From an uncultured Lactobacillus sp. (GTDB lineage: Bacteria; Bacillota; Bacilli; Lactobacillales; Lactobacillaceae), in the NCBI RefSeq assembly GCF_944327175.1, contig NZ_CALVGT010000006.1, positions 1 to 50,202 on the forward strand: a stretch of 50,202 nucleotides of DNA, in the 5' to 3' direction. The position numbers were made by a program, and so were the translations under genes. Shown in pieces: positions 49,081 to 50,202 of this stretch (the stretch's first letter is position 1; each line of letters begins with the position of its first letter). The notes beneath the pieces are model-generated. The model was not told where the DNA came from. It saw only the letters and a list, made by a program, of their open reading frames with translations, and ran no database searches.

Positions 49081-49140
49081 TCCTAACAAATTTTAACTCA
49101 AACATGAAAAAGAGACGGATTATGTCAAAATTCAGACTGA
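49081..49140 (-). promoter_or_regulatory. Paired LytTR-type direct repeats and promoter of the regulatory operon
   Basis: On the minus strand TCAGTCTGA (49132-49140) and TCCGTCTCT (49111-49119) match at 6 of 9 positions (8 of 11 counting AA before each). They are separated by 12 bp, two helical turns, as in ComE/PlnC-type sites. The second repeat ends 1 bp before a poor -35 (TTCATG, 49104-49109), 17 bp from TAGGAT (49081-49086). Confidence 0.55.
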
Positions 49141-49184
49141 TTTTTCATCCCTCTTCCACGAGCAATCCACCTTCGCAATGATGA

Positions 49185-49190
49185 TATACT
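49185..49190 (+). promoter_or_regulatory. Extended -10 promoter of the NrtR-like gene
   Basis: TGA-TATACT at 49182-49190 with no good -35. It is divergent from the pheromone promoter. Confidence 0.45.
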
Positions 49191-49221
49191 AGTAGTAGAA
49201 AACTTGAAAGGAGCTGTTTTG

Positions 49222-49992
49222 ATGCCTGAATTAGAAAAGATAGTCGAACGCCCCTTGATCACCATCACCAACCTGATCTGGAGCTTTAACAAGGAAACCC
49301 ACCGGGTTCAGCTGCTTTTAGTCAAGCGCAAGGATGAGCCTTTCGCGGACCGCTGGGCCCTGCCGGAAACCCTCCTTCGGGAAAACGAAAGTGCCGACCA
49401 GGCTGCCGTGCGCTTGATCAAAGAAAAAATTGGCCTGGACCTGCCGGAATCTTCCACCGAGCAGCTGGCCACCTTTACCTCTCCCCACCGGACGCCCGGC
49501 GAGCGGGCCCTGGCCCTAACCTACATGACCTACCTGCCCGCCATGCCTAACCTGCGGCCAGGCTACGGGGCCAGCGATGTTGCCTGGTTCGCCTTTGAAA
49601 ACTTCGGCCACAAGTATGAGCTTTTTTCCGCTGCCAAGGACTTGACCTTTGAATTAGCGGAAAATTCTCACGACCTGGCCTTTGACCATGACGAAATCAT
49701 CGCCGTGGCCATCCAGCGCATCCGCAACAAGCTGGACTACCAGCCCAGCATCCTGCAGATTCTTGGCCCTGAATTCACTCTCCGCGAAGCCCGCGAGGTC
49801 TACGCTCCCTTCTTTCAAACCACAGTCGATGAGATCGACAACTCCAACTTCCGCAAGACCCATGGCTCCCTCTTTACCGAACTGGGCGTGCAGAAGAATT
49901 ACCACAAGAGCGGGCGGCCGCCAAAGCTCTACTGCCTTAAGGAAACGCAAAACAATATCCTCTGGGGCAAGGCTAACGATAAGCAAGGCTAG
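49222..49992 (+). CDS. NrtR-like regulator: degenerate Nudix domain plus winged helix
   Basis: 256 residues from the ATG at 49222 (AAAGGAG upstream). The N-terminal ~150 residues are Nudix-like, but the Nudix box is broken: LPETLLRENESADQAAVRLI then KEKIGL lacks the Gly-Gly and the REUxEE glutamates. The C-terminal part (FTLREAREVYAPFF, NFRKTHGSLF, SGRPPKLYCL) matches the winged helix of NrtR repressors, which bind ADP-ribose and control NAD synthesis genes. So it is probably a ligand-sensing repressor rather than a hydrolase. The targets are not in this window. GC-rich codon use marks the end of the AT-rich island. Confidence 0.75.
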   Translation: MPELEKIVERPLITITNLIWSFNKETHRVQLLLVKRKDEPFADRWALPETLLRENESADQAAVRLIKEKIGLDLPESSTEQLATFTSPHRTPGERALALTYMTYLPAMPNLRPGYGASDVAWFAFENFGHKYELFSAAKDLTFELAENSHDLAFDHDEIIAVAIQRIRNKLDYQPSILQILGPEFTLREAREVYAPFFQTTVDEIDNSNFRKTHGSLFTELGVQKNYHKSGRPPKLYCLKETQNNILWGKANDKQG

Positions 49993-50008
49993 TCCTTGCT
50001 TTTATTTT
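49981..50008 (+). terminator. Terminator overlapping the stop of the NrtR-like gene
   Basis: AAGCAAGG (49981-49988), loop containing the TAG stop codon, CCTTGCTT (49994-50001), then TTATTTTT. Confidence 0.82.
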
Positions 50009-50069
50009 TGCAAAAAAGCCACCCTGCCTAAGCAGAATGGCCTGTAATTCTATTAAAAACTAACTAGGA

Positions 50070-50202
50070 GATGACATCAACTACCCCAGAATAAATTCTG
50101 AGGTTTGCAGTCTCATCTATTGCTAGATAGTGGTTATAGCGTCTTACGACTCCCACCTGTGAGACCGCATCGTCGGGCAGTTGACGGTGCCCGTTTACCT
50201 GC
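50070..50202 (-). mobile_element. Structured minus-strand RNA, possible IS200/IS605 (TnpB) right end with omega-RNA, truncated by the window
   Basis: Four hairpins in about 110 nt: 50175-50179/50188-50192 (GGGCA/TGCCC); 50139-50144/50162-50168 (one bulge); 50115-50119/50124-50128 (GCAA tetraloop on the minus strand); and 50084-50092/50095-50103 (G-U pair on the minus strand). Wobble and GNRA loop point to a minus-strand RNA. A minus-strand frame is open from the window edge and ends near 50069-50071, with another ending near 50139. Dense hairpins after a frame at an intergenic edge resemble the 3' end of a tnpB gene and its right-end hairpin. No transposase sequence is visible, so this is tentative. 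Confidence 0.35.

Overview
The window looks like the chromosome of a thermophilic dairy lactobacillus, most likely Lactobacillus delbrueckii (inferred from protein content, GC-rich third codon positions, housekeeping gene order, an SLAP-domain surface protein and GGAGG-type ribosome binding sites). About 43 kb is ordinary GC-rich core genome. One visibly AT-richer accessory island, about 43.4-49.1 kb, carries a complete class IIa bacteriocin system. Almost all genes are on the minus strand. The exceptions are cbpA, the HD hydrolase, a tRNA-Gly gene and the NrtR-like gene.

Reading the minus strand from high to low coordinates: an NrtR-like Nudix regulator (plus strand) stands beside the bacteriocin island. 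The island holds a GG-leader pheromone-like peptide, a histidine kinase, a LytTR response regulator, a C39 peptidase/ABC exporter, a pediocin-like bacteriocin, a thioredoxin-like protein and a probable immunity protein. A small membrane protein, a CPBP-like protein with degenerate motifs and tRNA-Gly(CCC) follow. Next come trpS, a dCMP deaminase and a TPM-like protein, then an M-box riboswitch with mgtA. The metG-tatD-rnmV-rsmA operon, veg, purR, glmU, an SLAP protein and prs come after that.

A plus-strand HD phosphohydrolase diverges from a DUF1934 gene. Then come rpoE, pyrG with a CTP-sensing leader, murA (catalytic Cys replaced by Asp), rpmE2, murF-cshA and acpS-alr. The plus-strand cbpA converges on alr. 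The pth-mfd-rqcP-divIC-yabR cluster, tilS-ftsH and hslO follow. Last is a methionine-type T-box with a duplicated antiterminator/terminator module, controlling a frameshifted oligopeptide-binding gene and pepT, and then dusB-lysS.

The most interesting regions are: the quorum-sensing class IIa bacteriocin locus with an unusually long candidate pheromone and a pair of LytTR-like repeats at its promoter; the doubled Met T-box driving a peptide-scavenging operon whose binding protein is broken; the Cys-to-Asp MurA; the pyrG reiterative-transcription leader; and, at the right edge, a strongly structured minus-strand RNA that may be the end of an IS200/IS605-type TnpB element cut off by the window.
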